A stretch of DNA of 62,892 nucleotides from Bacillota bacterium. GTDB lineage: Bacteria > Bacillota > Clostridia > Acetivibrionales > DSM-1351. The notes under the pieces were generated by a model that was not told the DNA's origin, searched no databases, and saw only the letters and a program-made list of their open reading frames with translations. Location of the stretch: the NCBI GenBank assembly GCA_023436485.1, contig JAEZIU010000169.1, forward strand, positions 1 through 62,892, in the 5' to 3' direction. A program made the translations under genes and the position numbers. This document shows positions 1 through 8,566 of the stretch, one piece after another. Each line of letters starts with the position of its first letter. Within the stretch, counting starts at the first letter, position 1.

Positions 1-1149
1 TGCCATTACCTGAGACATGCCTGCACCATTTGAAAAGCCTGATAGATAAATCCTTGGGCTGTCAATGGGATACTTGGCTTTTATATATTTTATCAAGGCC
101 AGATAATATTCTTCATCACTTGGCAATGATTCATCCAGATTGAGGTTAAAATTGACTCCATTGCCGGCTAAGGGGTATACAGTAATAAAGCCTTCTTTTT
201 CACCGATTTCATGCCATTTGCTCATATCGGCTGCTTTCATTGGATTATCAAAAGCACCATGGCTGAAAATAAGCAGAGGCACCGGCTTTGACGGATTATT
301 AAGAACACACTGAGGAACATGCTCCAGCCAGGTGTGAGCCATACCGCCATTATCGCCGAGAGAACGGTCGTCAAGATATTTTTCAAAATGGCAATTTTCA
401 AAATTTATCCGATGTGAAATATTACCTTCTCCACAGGTATTAATCCGTCTAACGGTATAAAATAAATCGAACCATATTTCTCTTATTACAGACTCGGTTA
501 ATCTGTTAATTCTATAGTCGGTGATATTAATTACTTTATGATAAGGATTTATATCGTTGGTAAACACGGTGCTTAAAGCACCTAACGGTGTTTCCAAATC
601 TGACTTGTTTATGCTCTTGTAATAGGAAACAATAGTGTCGGAACAGTTGTAAAGTATTGAAGGCATAGCTACGCTGTCGTTACTGCATGTTTCGGGTAGT
701 GTAGTACCTCCAATAAGAGCTACGGCTGCAGTGGTTTCGGGGTGGACTGCTGTGAACTCAAGGGCCATTCCGGCTCCGGAACCTAAGCCTATAAGATAAT
801 GAACATCATTCATTATGCTCCACTTTCCGTTTTGTATCCCACATGAGATATCTTTGTTTATGGATTCTAAAAATGCTATATCGTTGTTATTTTCATGGGA
901 ATTATTTGTTGACCAACCACATTCAATTGGATTGGGGAAAACAAACAAAATATTATATTTTTCACTCAGCTCATACAAGCCCGCGGTAATTAGTTGGCAA
1001 ACCGAGGCTTCGTCTGCTAAAGGACGTAGAATCATTATGGAAGATGGTTTAGTTAAATTATCCCATTCTTTGTTTGGAGTAAGGATATATGCATCTCTTT
1101 TTTTACCTTGTATTTCAAATTGTTTTAAGATTAAACTCAATTTTATCAC
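1..1149 (-). CDS. Partial tandem alpha/beta hydrolase (PHB-depolymerase/esterase-like)
   Basis: The reading frame is open from a GTG at 1149 to the window edge, so the 3' end is missing; 383 residues are visible. A stop codon lies directly before the GTG, and the ribosome binding site is weak. Two halves look alike. The second half has a nucleophile elbow GFSNGAGMS at about residues 371-379, preceded by RIYLS, as in poly(3-hydroxybutyrate) depolymerase/feruloyl-esterase-like hydrolases. The first half has GLGSGAGMALEF at about 121-132, followed by a PETTAAVALIGG segment typical after the elbow. In that copy the nucleophile serine position is glycine, so it is probably inactive. No signal peptide is evident. 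Substrate unknown; an intracellular carboxylesterase is the best guess. Confidence 0.75.
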   Translation of the reverse strand, partial: MIKLSLILKQFEIQGKKRDAYILTPNKEWDNLTKPSSIMILRPLADEASVCQLITAGLYELSEKYNILFVFPNPIECGWSTNNSHENNNDIAFLESINKDISCGIQNGKWSIMNDVHYLIGLGSGAGMALEFTAVHPETTAAVALIGGTTLPETCSNDSVAMPSILYNCSDTIVSYYKSINKSDLETPLGALSTVFTNDINPYHKVINITDYRINRLTESVIREIWFDLFYTVRRINTCGEGNISHRINFENCHFEKYLDDRSLGDNGGMAHTWLEHVPQCVLNNPSKPVPLLIFSHGAFDNPMKAADMSKWHEIGEKEGFITVYPLAGNGVNFNLNLDESLPSDEEYYLALIKYIKAKYPIDSPRIYLSGFSNGAGMSQVMA

Positions 1150-1637
1150 TCATTCCAAATTAGATTTAGATTTCTGTCGTTCTAAAACTGAAAATTAGAA
1201 TAGCATGTAAGTAAATCCTTAGCCCGTTTTCAATACATAAAATATTAATGATATGCTGTTGTTATATTTGCAATATCGTTTTAGCAACCTAATGCAATTT
1301 TATCTTATCCTGATGTAAATGTCAATATATAGTAAGGCATATACATTCAACAAAGGCTAAATTACTTATAATACGGCTATTTGCTAAAGAAAAAAATATA
1401 CAGCTCTATCTGTTTGTGATTGACAGAATATTGAAGTATAACTATAATAATTTTGTTGGTAAAACGAAATAGCAAACCTGTTATTTGTAGAATGATTTAT
1501 GGTGAATACCTTTCAAATTTTCACAAATCCTATGGGATTGTTTATCCCGAATTCTTGTATTCATGCCAACGTTTACATAATACTTCGTCAGATAATTTTC
1601 TCTGATACCGACATTATATAAGGATGGGTATATTCAG
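1150..1637. other. Intergenic region with the MFS promoter and leader
   Basis: No convincing gene is present in these 488 bases. They hold the divergent start regions of the hydrolase (minus) and the MFS exporter (plus), a good sigma-A promoter at 1420-1448, and a leader of about 185 nt. The leader contains a short GGGAT...ATCCC hairpin near 1533-1547. A 37-codon frame from ATG 1492 has no ribosome binding site. Confidence 0.6.
1420..1448 (+). promoter_or_regulatory. Sigma-A promoter for the MFS exporter
   Basis: TTGACA at 1420-1425 and TATAAT at 1443-1448 are separated by exactly 17 bases, a consensus match in both boxes. The only plus-strand gene downstream is the MFS exporter at 1638. Confidence 0.75.
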
Positions 1638-2858
1638 ATGTCTTTTTTTAGTAATATAGAGAACAATAACAGCAAAGATAATAAAAGCATATTGTGGAGC
1701 AAAGCTTTTATTTTTTTGATTGCTGTCAGCCTTATAACAGCTACGGGATTTAACATGGTTTATACCGTTATTTCCAAATATTCAATGGACATTCAGAACT
1801 CACTGGCTATCGCAGGTGTGATAGCGGGAATTTTTTCTGTTGCTGCATTAGTCATACGCCCATTTGCGGGAATGATGGCAGATATATTTAACAAAAAGAA
1901 CCTGTGCATCGTGGCTAACGTGATTATTGGATTATCAGTAGTAGGATATTCTTTTTCTTCAAGCATCCCGGTACTTTTTTCTTTCAGGGTGCTTCATGGT
2001 ATTGCATTTGGTGTCAGTAGTACGGTGAATATTGCTCTAGCTACCAGGTTTATCCCCAAGGATCGCTTGGGGGAAGGGATAGGCTACTATGGGATTGGGC
2101 AGGTAGTGGCTTCGATTATTGGTCCCAATATAGGGATATACGTTGCTGACAAGTACGGGTTTCAGACATTGTTTATTGTCATCGCTTTGTTGTCCTTTAT
2201 AGGGGCGGCATTGCTGCTGTTTTTAAAGTATCCCAGTGAAGAAAGAAAATCAGAAATTGTGAGCGTAAGAAGTCTGCTGACAATTGATTCCTTAATTGCT
2301 AAAGAGGGCATCATATATGCGATAATTGGTGGTATGTTCTCCTTTGGAAACGGGTTAGTAAGCTCGTTCTTAATTCTTTTGGGGAAAGAAAGAAACATTT
2401 CAAACATTGGAATATTCTTTTCGGTAGGGGCGGTTGTAGTTTTCCTTTTACGCCTGTTTGTGGGGCGGATAGTTGATAAGAAAGGCTTGACTATAACCGT
2501 GAATATTTCACTGATTGTTTCGGCTGTTTCCATGGTTTTGATAGGAGTTGCACCGACACTTGGACTGCTGATAGTCGCATCCGTATTAAAGTCCATTGGG
2601 CAAGGTGGGGGGCAGTTGTCACTTCAGGCAGAAAGTATCAAGAGAGTCAGCCCAAGCAGGGTTGGGGTAGCAACCAGTACATTTTACATTGGTGCAGATA
2701 TCGGGCAGGGATTAGGGCCGATTATTGGTGGAGGAATTTCTCAGTATTTTAATTATACTACGATGTTTGTGGCATGTTCTGTGCTTATGCTAATCTCAAT
2801 GGTAGTTTTCAACGTTTATCAGAGGAAAACAGGATATAGTATTGGCGGAAGTGCTTGA
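1638..2858 (+). CDS. MFS transporter, 12-TM drug/metabolite exporter type
   Basis: The 406-residue hydrophobic protein has the major facilitator pattern. A motif-A-like loop (RPFAGMMADIFNKKN) lies between TM2 and TM3, a glycine-rich motif-C-like stretch (GIGQVVASIIGPNIG) is in TM5, and a second motif-A-like loop (RLFVGRIVDKKG) is in the C-terminal half. Motif C suggests a proton-driven exporter. Length is normal for a 12-helix MFS protein. The start ATG follows AAGGATGGG at short distance. It is monocistronic, with its own promoter at 1420 and a weak hairpin after the stop. The substrate cannot be read from sequence. Confidence 0.85.
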   Translation: MSFFSNIENNNSKDNKSILWSKAFIFLIAVSLITATGFNMVYTVISKYSMDIQNSLAIAGVIAGIFSVAALVIRPFAGMMADIFNKKNLCIVANVIIGLSVVGYSFSSSIPVLFSFRVLHGIAFGVSSTVNIALATRFIPKDRLGEGIGYYGIGQVVASIIGPNIGIYVADKYGFQTLFIVIALLSFIGAALLLFLKYPSEERKSEIVSVRSLLTIDSLIAKEGIIYAIIGGMFSFGNGLVSSFLILLGKERNISNIGIFFSVGAVVVFLLRLFVGRIVDKKGLTITVNISLIVSAVSMVLIGVAPTLGLLIVASVLKSIGQGGGQLSLQAESIKRVSPSRVGVATSTFYIGADIGQGLGPIIGGGISQYFNYTTMFVACSVLMLISMVVFNVYQRKTGYSIGGSA

Positions 2859-2893
2859 AGTTGGAGCGGATAAGGAGAGGGTGTAGTGGGCAT

Positions 2894-2936
2894 AAAAAAT
2901 GATGCACCGCAGAGGATACACCATTTTTATTTTATT
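2894..2936 (+). terminator. Probable terminator after the MFS gene
   Basis: AAAAATGATG and CACCATTTTT form arms with one mismatch, followed by a T-rich tract, in the gap between two convergent genes. Confidence 0.45.
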
Positions 2937-2993
2937 ATCTTATAACAATAATTCTAAATGTAATTAATTTTTTATTTGATTTTTGTTTATTAG

Positions 2994-4148
2994 TTATATG
3001 ATACGGAAATATACATTTCCAAAATTAGAACCCGGTAAAATAAACTTGAAATTATAGCTGTTATTCCCGGCAGGGACAGGAACATCAATATAAGTAGGTT
3101 CTGAACCTGTATACGCAGTTTTGGTGTTAGTTGAATCTCTCTTGTTATAAATGCTATGTGTTCTTTGAGATGTCCATGAGCTGGTTGAACCGCCCGGACA
3201 ATAAGCAAATGTTTCGCAAACACACCATGTTCCACTTGATGAATTCCAAATAGAATCCCAATCAGCAGTTATTCTAATGGTTTTTCCGGCACAGCCGCTT
3301 AAGACCATATTATATACTATGCCATAATTCCCCTGAAGCTGGTCGTTGTTAATGTTTATGAGGTTTGAACCGATATCATATTCACCTGCATTATTTCCCA
3401 TTGCAGAACCGCTAAGAGCTAAGTAAAATCCATGTTTTCCACTTGAAGAAACGTTGCTGTAATTATAGCTTACATATTTTACATCGCACGGAAAAAGTCC
3501 GGTTACACCAGTTGACATTGCAGTAGCTTTTCCCAAAGTCTTCGGATTAACAGTTGATGTTGAATCAAGAAATACTATTCTGCACTTAATATTACTTGAT
3601 GATGTTTTAAACATAACATGACCGTTTATCAATTTAAGCGGAGTGATAGTATCATAAGCGATAAAAGTACCATCGGTCGTAATATTTAATGTTTGGTAAT
3701 TGGTACTTTGTTGATAACCAGTCTCTACACCGGCACACATTGCATCATCTGTTAATGATGAATTGTCCTTGCTCACTACTTTTTTGTTATATATAGTAGC
3801 TGTTGCAGTACCGGTTGTGGTGTACAAATACACTCCAACCTTTATAGTTTTACTTTGGGTTTTGTTTATATGATAAAAGTATGCATCATATACCGTGTTG
3901 GATGTCAGTGCTTGTTCAATAGTGTAGGCACCAGACCTCCCACTAAAATTGTTTACCCATGAACCCGGATTTGTTGTTGTACCATCCCACAGCATCTCCG
4001 GATTATCCGAATAAATATATGTATTTCCTCCATTTGACATTTGTGAGAGTGTTGCAGCATCACTAGGAATATAGGCAGCTGATACTGATGAAATCATAGA
4101 AAAGATACAAACAACAATTGCAATCAATTTTAAACTTCGTTTTTTCAC
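2994..4148 (-). CDS. Secreted protein of unknown function
   Basis: The 384-residue protein starts at GTG 4148, with AGGGGA 7 bases upstream. It opens with a classical Sec signal peptide: KKR, a hydrophobic core, and a likely signal peptidase site after SSVSA at about residue 24. The mature part is rich in Ser, Thr, Asn, Gly and Tyr, as in extracellular beta-rich clostridial proteins. No dockerin, cohesin, SLH or LPXTG signal is visible, and I do not recognise a catalytic domain. The many SSSG/GSTSSW-type turns suggest beta-sandwich folds. It is a single gene, convergent with the MFS gene. Confidence 0.7.
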   Translation of the reverse strand: MKKRSLKLIAIVVCIFSMISSVSAAYIPSDAATLSQMSNGGNTYIYSDNPEMLWDGTTTNPGSWVNNFSGRSGAYTIEQALTSNTVYDAYFYHINKTQSKTIKVGVYLYTTTGTATATIYNKKVVSKDNSSLTDDAMCAGVETGYQQSTNYQTLNITTDGTFIAYDTITPLKLINGHVMFKTSSSNIKCRIVFLDSTSTVNPKTLGKATAMSTGVTGLFPCDVKYVSYNYSNVSSSGKHGFYLALSGSAMGNNAGEYDIGSNLININNDQLQGNYGIVYNMVLSGCAGKTIRITADWDSIWNSSSGTWCVCETFAYCPGGSTSSWTSQRTHSIYNKRDSTNTKTAYTGSEPTYIDVPVPAGNNSYNFKFILPGSNFGNVYFRII

Positions 4149-4359
4149 AAGGAATTCCCCTTTTCTGTTAATTTATTACATTTAGAACATTTAATCTATT
4201 ATGTAATAATTGGGAATAATTGTCAATATAAGTATAAATAATATTATATCTAATGCTTTTAATTGCTAATTGTGATAGTTTAGTATTGATAATAAGACAG
4301 ATAATAACATTTCAGGATAAATGATTGTTGCCTAAATGAGCAACAACCCCCAGCCCAAA
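4149..4359. other. Intergenic, no gene seen
   Basis: AT-rich upstream region of the secreted-protein gene. It must hold that gene's promoter on the minus strand, but no clear consensus boxes stand out. No RNA or short gene is recognised. Confidence 0.5.
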
Positions 4360-4408
4360 CCAAAAGAAAAACCCTATAACCATTCTGGTTATAGGGTTTT
4401 TCTTTTGG
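4360..4408 (-). terminator. Perfect 22-bp hairpin at the end of the truncated tRNA-Arg copy
   Basis: Two perfectly complementary 22-nt arms (4360-4381 and 4387-4408) flank a 5-nt loop. The outer part of the right arm is the CCA end of the truncated tRNA copy. The A/T-rich outer arms give a T-run in either direction, so this would work as a tRNA terminator on the minus strand. Confidence 0.75.
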
Positions 4409-4447
4409 TACGCCCGACACGATTCGAACGTGCGACCTGCGGTTTAG
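4405..4447 (-). repeat. 43-bp direct repeat, distal copy: 3' part of tRNA-Arg (putative att site)
   Basis: This segment is identical to 6414-6456 and in the same orientation. It covers the tRNA from the anticodon loop to the CCA end, the region usually used as an attachment site by tyrosine recombinases. The 5' half of the tRNA is absent here, so it is a displaced fragment and not a second gene. Confidence 0.8.
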
Positions 4448-4476
4448 ATATTAACCAGATTATTTAAGGATTAGTA

Positions 4477-5298
4477 CTACTTTTCTGTACAAGTATTGAT
4501 AATTGCATTGGAGAACTTAGTAACAATCTCATCTTCAATAATAGAAATCTTATCAAGATTTATGTTTGCCGGATTTCCGCAATAACCATCAGGAGTAACT
4601 GATTTAGCAATATTTCCACCGCTTAGCCACTTTTTCAGCTCTGGTAGTCCCAAATTAGTAGGTTTTAGAACTTGAGCTTCTTTAGGATCAAATAAATCAG
4701 GAAAAGCGTGAGCCATCCAACTAGTCTCATTTGCTCCTGCATGAAAGTCGGGATAATTTCTTTCTACATTAACTCTATCAGGGTCTAATTCAACCGTTAC
4801 CAAGTTAGGAATATCTTCTGAAAAACCATATTGAGCCAGACCGTCCTTGCCACACACAAAGTAGGCATTAATATTATTCTCTTTGTAAACTTTGCTAGTC
4901 ACTTCTATTATTGTTTTAATATGAAGAAAATCGCCATGAAAATTAAGAAGAAAAATTTTTTTAAATCCCCATTTTTTTAAATTTTCTAGAATTTCAATAA
5001 GAACGGTAGCCATTGTCTCAGGCTTGATTGAATATGAACCTACGAAACCATTTGTGATACTATTGATACCCCAATAAAAAGGCGGTGCGATAACAACAGG
5101 ATGGGTCAGTTTAGACATATACTGTTGTATCTTCTCACATACAGTTTGTGTAAGGTAAATATCTGTACCGGTACATAGATGGGGGCCATGTTCCTCAACT
5201 ACGGAAACAGGCAATAAAACACAAGCATCTTTTAAAATTGCGTCCTCAATCTGCGGGTAAGTCATATCAACCATAGTGTTTTTAAAAATAGAATACAT
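4477..5298 (-). CDS. Creatininase-family amidohydrolase
   Basis: A 273-residue protein of the creatininase superfamily, which comprises metal-dependent amidohydrolases acting on small cyclic amides such as creatinine and formamide intermediates. Seen directly: the N-terminal metal motif VEEHGPHLCTGTD, the NFHGD motif in place of the common NGHGGN, and a later HAGANETS stretch with a further histidine and glutamate. Length matches the family. I place the start at ATG 5298, which has AAGGAG 8 bases upstream; a GTG at 5307 is too close to that site. It lies in the tRNA-bounded island, downstream of and on the same strand as the MerR regulator, which may control it. Substrate unknown. Confidence 0.8.
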   Translation of the reverse strand: MYSIFKNTMVDMTYPQIEDAILKDACVLLPVSVVEEHGPHLCTGTDIYLTQTVCEKIQQYMSKLTHPVVIAPPFYWGINSITNGFVGSYSIKPETMATVLIEILENLKKWGFKKIFLLNFHGDFLHIKTIIEVTSKVYKENNINAYFVCGKDGLAQYGFSEDIPNLVTVELDPDRVNVERNYPDFHAGANETSWMAHAFPDLFDPKEAQVLKPTNLGLPELKKWLSGGNIAKSVTPDGYCGNPANINLDKISIIEDEIVTKFSNAIINTCTEK

Positions 5299-5373
5299 AA
5301 TACTCACTCCTTAGCTTTCTTTATTTGTTTTAAGAATAAAGCCTCCCCTAAGGACAGAGTCAATAAATCATTT

Positions 5374-6225
5374 TTACTTAATTGGAATTTGAATTTCAGT
5401 TAAGAAATCTTCTTCTCTGGTAGCTATTGTTTCACTTATATAGTAAATTTCAATAGATGGAGAAAGAACTTTAAAGCCAAGATTAATAATGGCAGAGTAT
5501 ATTTCTTTATAAAGGCCAGTTCTTAAACTGCTGTATGTACCTTTATGAATATAACTTGCATACGTTCCGCAAGGTAATGTTGTGGTTGTAAAACTGGTAA
5601 ATACACTATTGGCCTGTGTTTCATATCCTATTTTTATATTACTGAAATCTTGAATCTGAGAGTACTCATATACAGCCATGGGTAGTGAGCAGATATTACT
5701 AAGGTCTATTTTTAATTTTGTAATATCATCTAATATGGATTTAAAATACTCCCTGAAAGTATCTGGTGTGCACTTCCCGATATATTCTTTATAAATAAAG
5801 GCTCTTTGAGGATAATGTTTTATAATTACTTTACTGTCCGGGTTATAATTTAAAGTGTTTTGAATACTCCTGCATTGGCTTTGAATTACTTTCACTTTAT
5901 CGATTTTTTTTGATAATTCTTTTATCTGGTTAGATATTTGAGCTTCCTGCCGGGTAAGAATATGTTCTAAGGTTCCTATTATGTCCGTGTCGGTATCCTG
6001 TTCCAAAAATTTATTGATTTCATTCAGAGAAATGCCAATATCCTGAAGTTGTTTTATGACCATTACTCGAGTGATGTGCCACTTGGTATAAAAACGGTAA
6101 CCATTCTGCGGATTTATCATAGCTGGTTTTAAAAGGTTTAACTCATCATAATAACGTAATGTTTTATGTGACACGTTGCAGATTTTGGAGAGTTCCCCAA
6201 TGCTAATTAAAGTATTTTGTTCCAT
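5374..6225 (-). CDS. MerR-family regulator with GyrI-like effector-binding domain
   Basis: Residues 5-75 form a MerR winged helix: ISIGELSKICNVSHKTLRYYDELNLLKP, then NGYRFY. A coiled-coil dimerisation helix follows (about 80-115). The C-terminal 150 residues resemble the GyrI/BmrR multidrug-binding fold (AFIYKEYIG, a TLPCGTYASYIHKGTY core, and SPSIEIYYIS). ATG 6225 has AAGGA 8 bases upstream; a TTG at 6246 is less likely. It probably regulates the adjacent creatininase-family gene in response to a small ligand. No MerR-type 19-20 bp spaced promoter was identified. Confidence 0.85.
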   Translation of the reverse strand: MEQNTLISIGELSKICNVSHKTLRYYDELNLLKPAMINPQNGYRFYTKWHITRVMVIKQLQDIGISLNEINKFLEQDTDTDIIGTLEHILTRQEAQISNQIKELSKKIDKVKVIQSQCRSIQNTLNYNPDSKVIIKHYPQRAFIYKEYIGKCTPDTFREYFKSILDDITKLKIDLSNICSLPMAVYEYSQIQDFSNIKIGYETQANSVFTSFTTTTLPCGTYASYIHKGTYSSLRTGLYKEIYSAIINLGFKVLSPSIEIYYISETIATREEDFLTEIQIPIK

Positions 6226-6365
6226 ACGAATAATCCTTATAGCCAAAAAGAAGTATATTTACTATCTGTATCTTAAGGTTATTATACTGCATAAAAAGTT
6301 CTAGTACATCTCCAAAATAATATTGGAAAAAATGAATGCCTAAACAAAATGTTTACATTATTATA

Positions 6366-6400
6366 GAAAAACCCAGTACCTTAATGGTACTGGGTTTTTC
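6366..6400 (-). terminator. Rho-independent terminator of tRNA-Arg
   Basis: GAAAAACCCAGTACC and GGTACTGGGTTTTTC are perfectly complementary arms around a 5-nt loop, placed 14 bases beyond the tRNA CCA end on the minus strand. The stem sequence differs completely from the terminator at 4360. Confidence 0.85.
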
Positions 6401-6413
6401 ATCGTCTCAACTA

Positions 6414-6456
6414 TTGGTACGCCCGACACGATTCGAACGTGCGACCTGCGGTTTAG
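6414..6456 (-). repeat. 43-bp direct repeat, tRNA-proximal copy (putative att site)
   Basis: Identical to 4405-4447. It forms the 3' half of the intact tRNA-Arg gene, from the anticodon loop to one base past CCA. Confidence 0.8.
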
Positions 6457-6491
6457 GAAACCGACGCTCTATCCTACTGAGCTACGGGCGC
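6415..6491 (-). tRNA. tRNA-Arg (anticodon CCT)
   Basis: All 77 bases, including an encoded CCA, fold as a tRNA. The acceptor GCGCCCG pairs with CGGGCGT (one G-T). The D arm is GCTC/GAGC, the anticodon loop TTCCTAA gives anticodon CCT reading AGG, the variable loop is AGGTC, and the T arm has loop TTCGAAT. A promoter lies at 6524-6552 and a terminator at 6366-6400. Confidence 0.95.
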
Positions 6492-6523
6492 GTAAATAAA
6501 TATTTCCTTTTGACAACTATCAT

Positions 6524-6552
6524 AGTATACTAGAAAAATTTCAACATTTCAA
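6524..6552 (-). promoter_or_regulatory. Promoter of tRNA-Arg
   Basis: On the minus strand TTGAAA (6552-6547) and TATACT (6529-6524) are 17 bases apart, about 33 bases before the tRNA 5' end. Confidence 0.75.
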
Positions 6553-6719
6553 GGCTATTTTTATTTTAAAATAATACCTATAAATAACTTTATATAGGAA
6601 ATGCATGGAAAAGAGTATTAGGTTGTTTTATAATTATTAGATATAGTGAGATATTAAGTAATAAAGCGAATAGAATAACCAGTAACCAAAATGAAAATAG
6701 AAAAGCGGAGGTAAATAAT

Positions 6720-8525
6720 ATGGCTTCAGGAAAGACACTGCCCAAGAGAAAAGACATCGAGGATAGGTTCAAATGGAAACTGGAGGATATATATAAAGAT
6801 ACAGATTTATGGGAAAAGGACTTTAAGACAGTTAAAGAATTGGCAGCACAAATGGTAAACTTCAAGGGTAAGCTTGGAAATAGTGCGGATACACTGCTTG
6901 ATTGCTTCAAGAAAAGTGATGAACTACTGTCTCTTAATGACAAAGTCTTTGTTTATGCAAGAATGAAGAGGGATGAGGATAACGGAAATTCAACCTATCA
7001 AGCATTGACAGAAAGAGCGTCTACCCTTGGTACAGAGGTTTATACCGCAATATCATTTATTGTTCCGGAAATGCTGACAATACCCGAAGACAAGCTTATG
7101 TCTTTCTTGAATTCAAATAAGGAACTTTCCGTGTACATGTTTATGGTACAGGAAAATTTGAGACAAAAGGAGCACATTTTAACTGAGCAGGAAGAACAGA
7201 TTCTTGCCCTCTCCACAGAAATATCTGATACATCAGGTGACATTTTCACCATGTATAACAATGCAGACATAAAATTTCCTTATATTCGGGATGAAAAAGG
7301 TGAGGAGATAGAAGTTACTAAGGGCAGATATTCTACATTGCTGGAAAGCAGGGATAGGAGAGTCCGTAAAGATGCCTTTGAAGCTGTGTACAGTACTTAC
7401 ACCAAAATGAAAAATACGCTCGGTGCTTCTCTTACAGGCAATGTAAAGAAAAACAGGTTTTACTCCGTTGTAAGAAAATATCCGTCAGCTCTAGCAGCAT
7501 CTTTGGACAATGATAACGTACCTGTAGAGGTGTATGATAATCTCATTGAAACGGTAAATAAAAACCTTCACCTGCTGGACAGATATTTGAAGCTTAGGAA
7601 AAAGGTATTAAAGCTAGATGAGCTTCATATGTACGATTTATACGTTCCCATGGTTGAAGAATACGACAAAAAGGTTACCTATGAGGAAGGCAAGAAGCTC
7701 GTAGAAGAAGGGCTTGCACCACTTGGTCAGGAATACCTTGGTTATCTTAAAAAAGGTTACGAATCAGGCTGGATTGATATTTATGAAAATGAAGGCAAAA
7801 CCAGCGGAGCATATGCTTGGGGAGCTTTCAAAACTCACCCTTATGTACTGCTTAATTATCAGGACAACATAAATGATGTGTATACCCTGGCACATGAAAT
7901 GGGGCATGCTCTGCATTCGTACTATACCAATATGACTCAGCCATACGTTTACTCTGAATACAAAATATTTGTGGCAGAGGTTGCATCTACTGTAAATGAA
8001 TCGCTGCTTATGAGGTATATGTTATCAAAATCCGAAAGCAAGCAGGAGAAGGCATATTTGCTGAATCACTATCTTGAGGAATTCAGAGGAACGGTATTCA
8101 GACAGACAATGTTCGCAGAATTTGAAAAGATTATACACCAAAAGACTGAACAGGGAGAGGCACTCAACGCACAGGAGCTTTGTGATATTTACTATGGCCT
8201 GAACAAGAAATATTTCGGAGAAGCAGTTAATATTGATGAGGAAATTGCAATGGAATGGTCAAGAATTCCTCACTTCTACAGTAGTTTCTACGTATACAAA
8301 TATGCAACAGGCTTCTCAGCTGCAACAGCTATTGCAGAAAAAATATATAAAGAAGGCAAACCTGCAGTTGATAAATATTTAGAGTTCCTTAAGGGTGGAG
8401 GATCAAACTATCCTATAGAGCTTCTAAAAATAGCAGGTGTAGACCTTTCATCACCACAGCCTATACAGGATGCATTAAATGTATTTGAAAAAACTCTGGA
8501 AGAATTGGAAGAACTTTTAGTATAA
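6720..8525 (+). CDS. pepF: Oligoendopeptidase F (M3B zinc metallopeptidase)
   Basis: A 601-residue cytoplasmic M3-family peptidase that cleaves short oligopeptides. The zinc motif HEMGH is at residues 392-396 and the third ligand is likely E420 in the VAEVAST segment. The N-terminal KRKDIEDRFKWKLEDIYKD opening and the C-terminal PHFYSSFYVYKYATG block are typical of PepF. Length equals the usual 595-605. The start ATG follows GGAGG by 8 bases. The M29 aminopeptidase begins 41 bases downstream on the same strand, so the two probably form a peptide-degradation operon. The bidirectional hairpin at 9701 closes it. Confidence 0.95.
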   Translation: MASGKTLPKRKDIEDRFKWKLEDIYKDTDLWEKDFKTVKELAAQMVNFKGKLGNSADTLLDCFKKSDELLSLNDKVFVYARMKRDEDNGNSTYQALTERASTLGTEVYTAISFIVPEMLTIPEDKLMSFLNSNKELSVYMFMVQENLRQKEHILTEQEEQILALSTEISDTSGDIFTMYNNADIKFPYIRDEKGEEIEVTKGRYSTLLESRDRRVRKDAFEAVYSTYTKMKNTLGASLTGNVKKNRFYSVVRKYPSALAASLDNDNVPVEVYDNLIETVNKNLHLLDRYLKLRKKVLKLDELHMYDLYVPMVEEYDKKVTYEEGKKLVEEGLAPLGQEYLGYLKKGYESGWIDIYENEGKTSGAYAWGAFKTHPYVLLNYQDNINDVYTLAHEMGHALHSYYTNMTQPYVYSEYKIFVAEVASTVNESLLMRYMLSKSESKQEKAYLLNHYLEEFRGTVFRQTMFAEFEKIIHQKTEQGEALNAQELCDIYYGLNKKYFGEAVNIDEEIAMEWSRIPHFYSSFYVYKYATGFSAATAIAEKIYKEGKPAVDKYLEFLKGGGSNYPIELLKIAGVDLSSPQPIQDALNVFEKTLEELEELLV

Positions 8526-8566
8526 TATACAATAGTTAACATAATAAACAAACGGAGGTTACAGTA

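Larger units (their letters stand above)
4448..6413. mobile_element. Small tRNA-Arg-bounded island without an integrase
   Basis: About 2 kb lies between the two 43-bp tRNA repeats. The arrangement (intact tRNA at one end, displaced 3' fragment at the other, same orientation) is what integration into a tRNA 3' end produces. Only a creatininase-family gene and a MerR regulator are inside. No recombinase is visible, so it is either a remnant or an element mobilised in trans. A tRNA duplication followed by partial loss is the alternative. Confidence 0.6.

Noticed and set aside
815..1198. Plus-strand open frame of 127 codons at the left edge
   Set aside because: It lies antisense to the partial hydrolase, whose frame carries the GxSxG-type motif. 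The plus frame has no ribosome binding site or domain.
1492..1605. Possible 37-codon leader peptide before the MFS gene
   Set aside because: There is no ribosome binding site before ATG 1492 and no repeated regulatory codons or attenuator.
4405..4447. Second tRNA-Arg gene
   Set aside because: Only the 3' half is present; there is no D arm or acceptor 5' strand, so it is an attachment-site remnant.
6336..6533. 65-codon plus-strand frame
   Set aside because: It runs antisense through the tRNA-Arg gene and its terminator.
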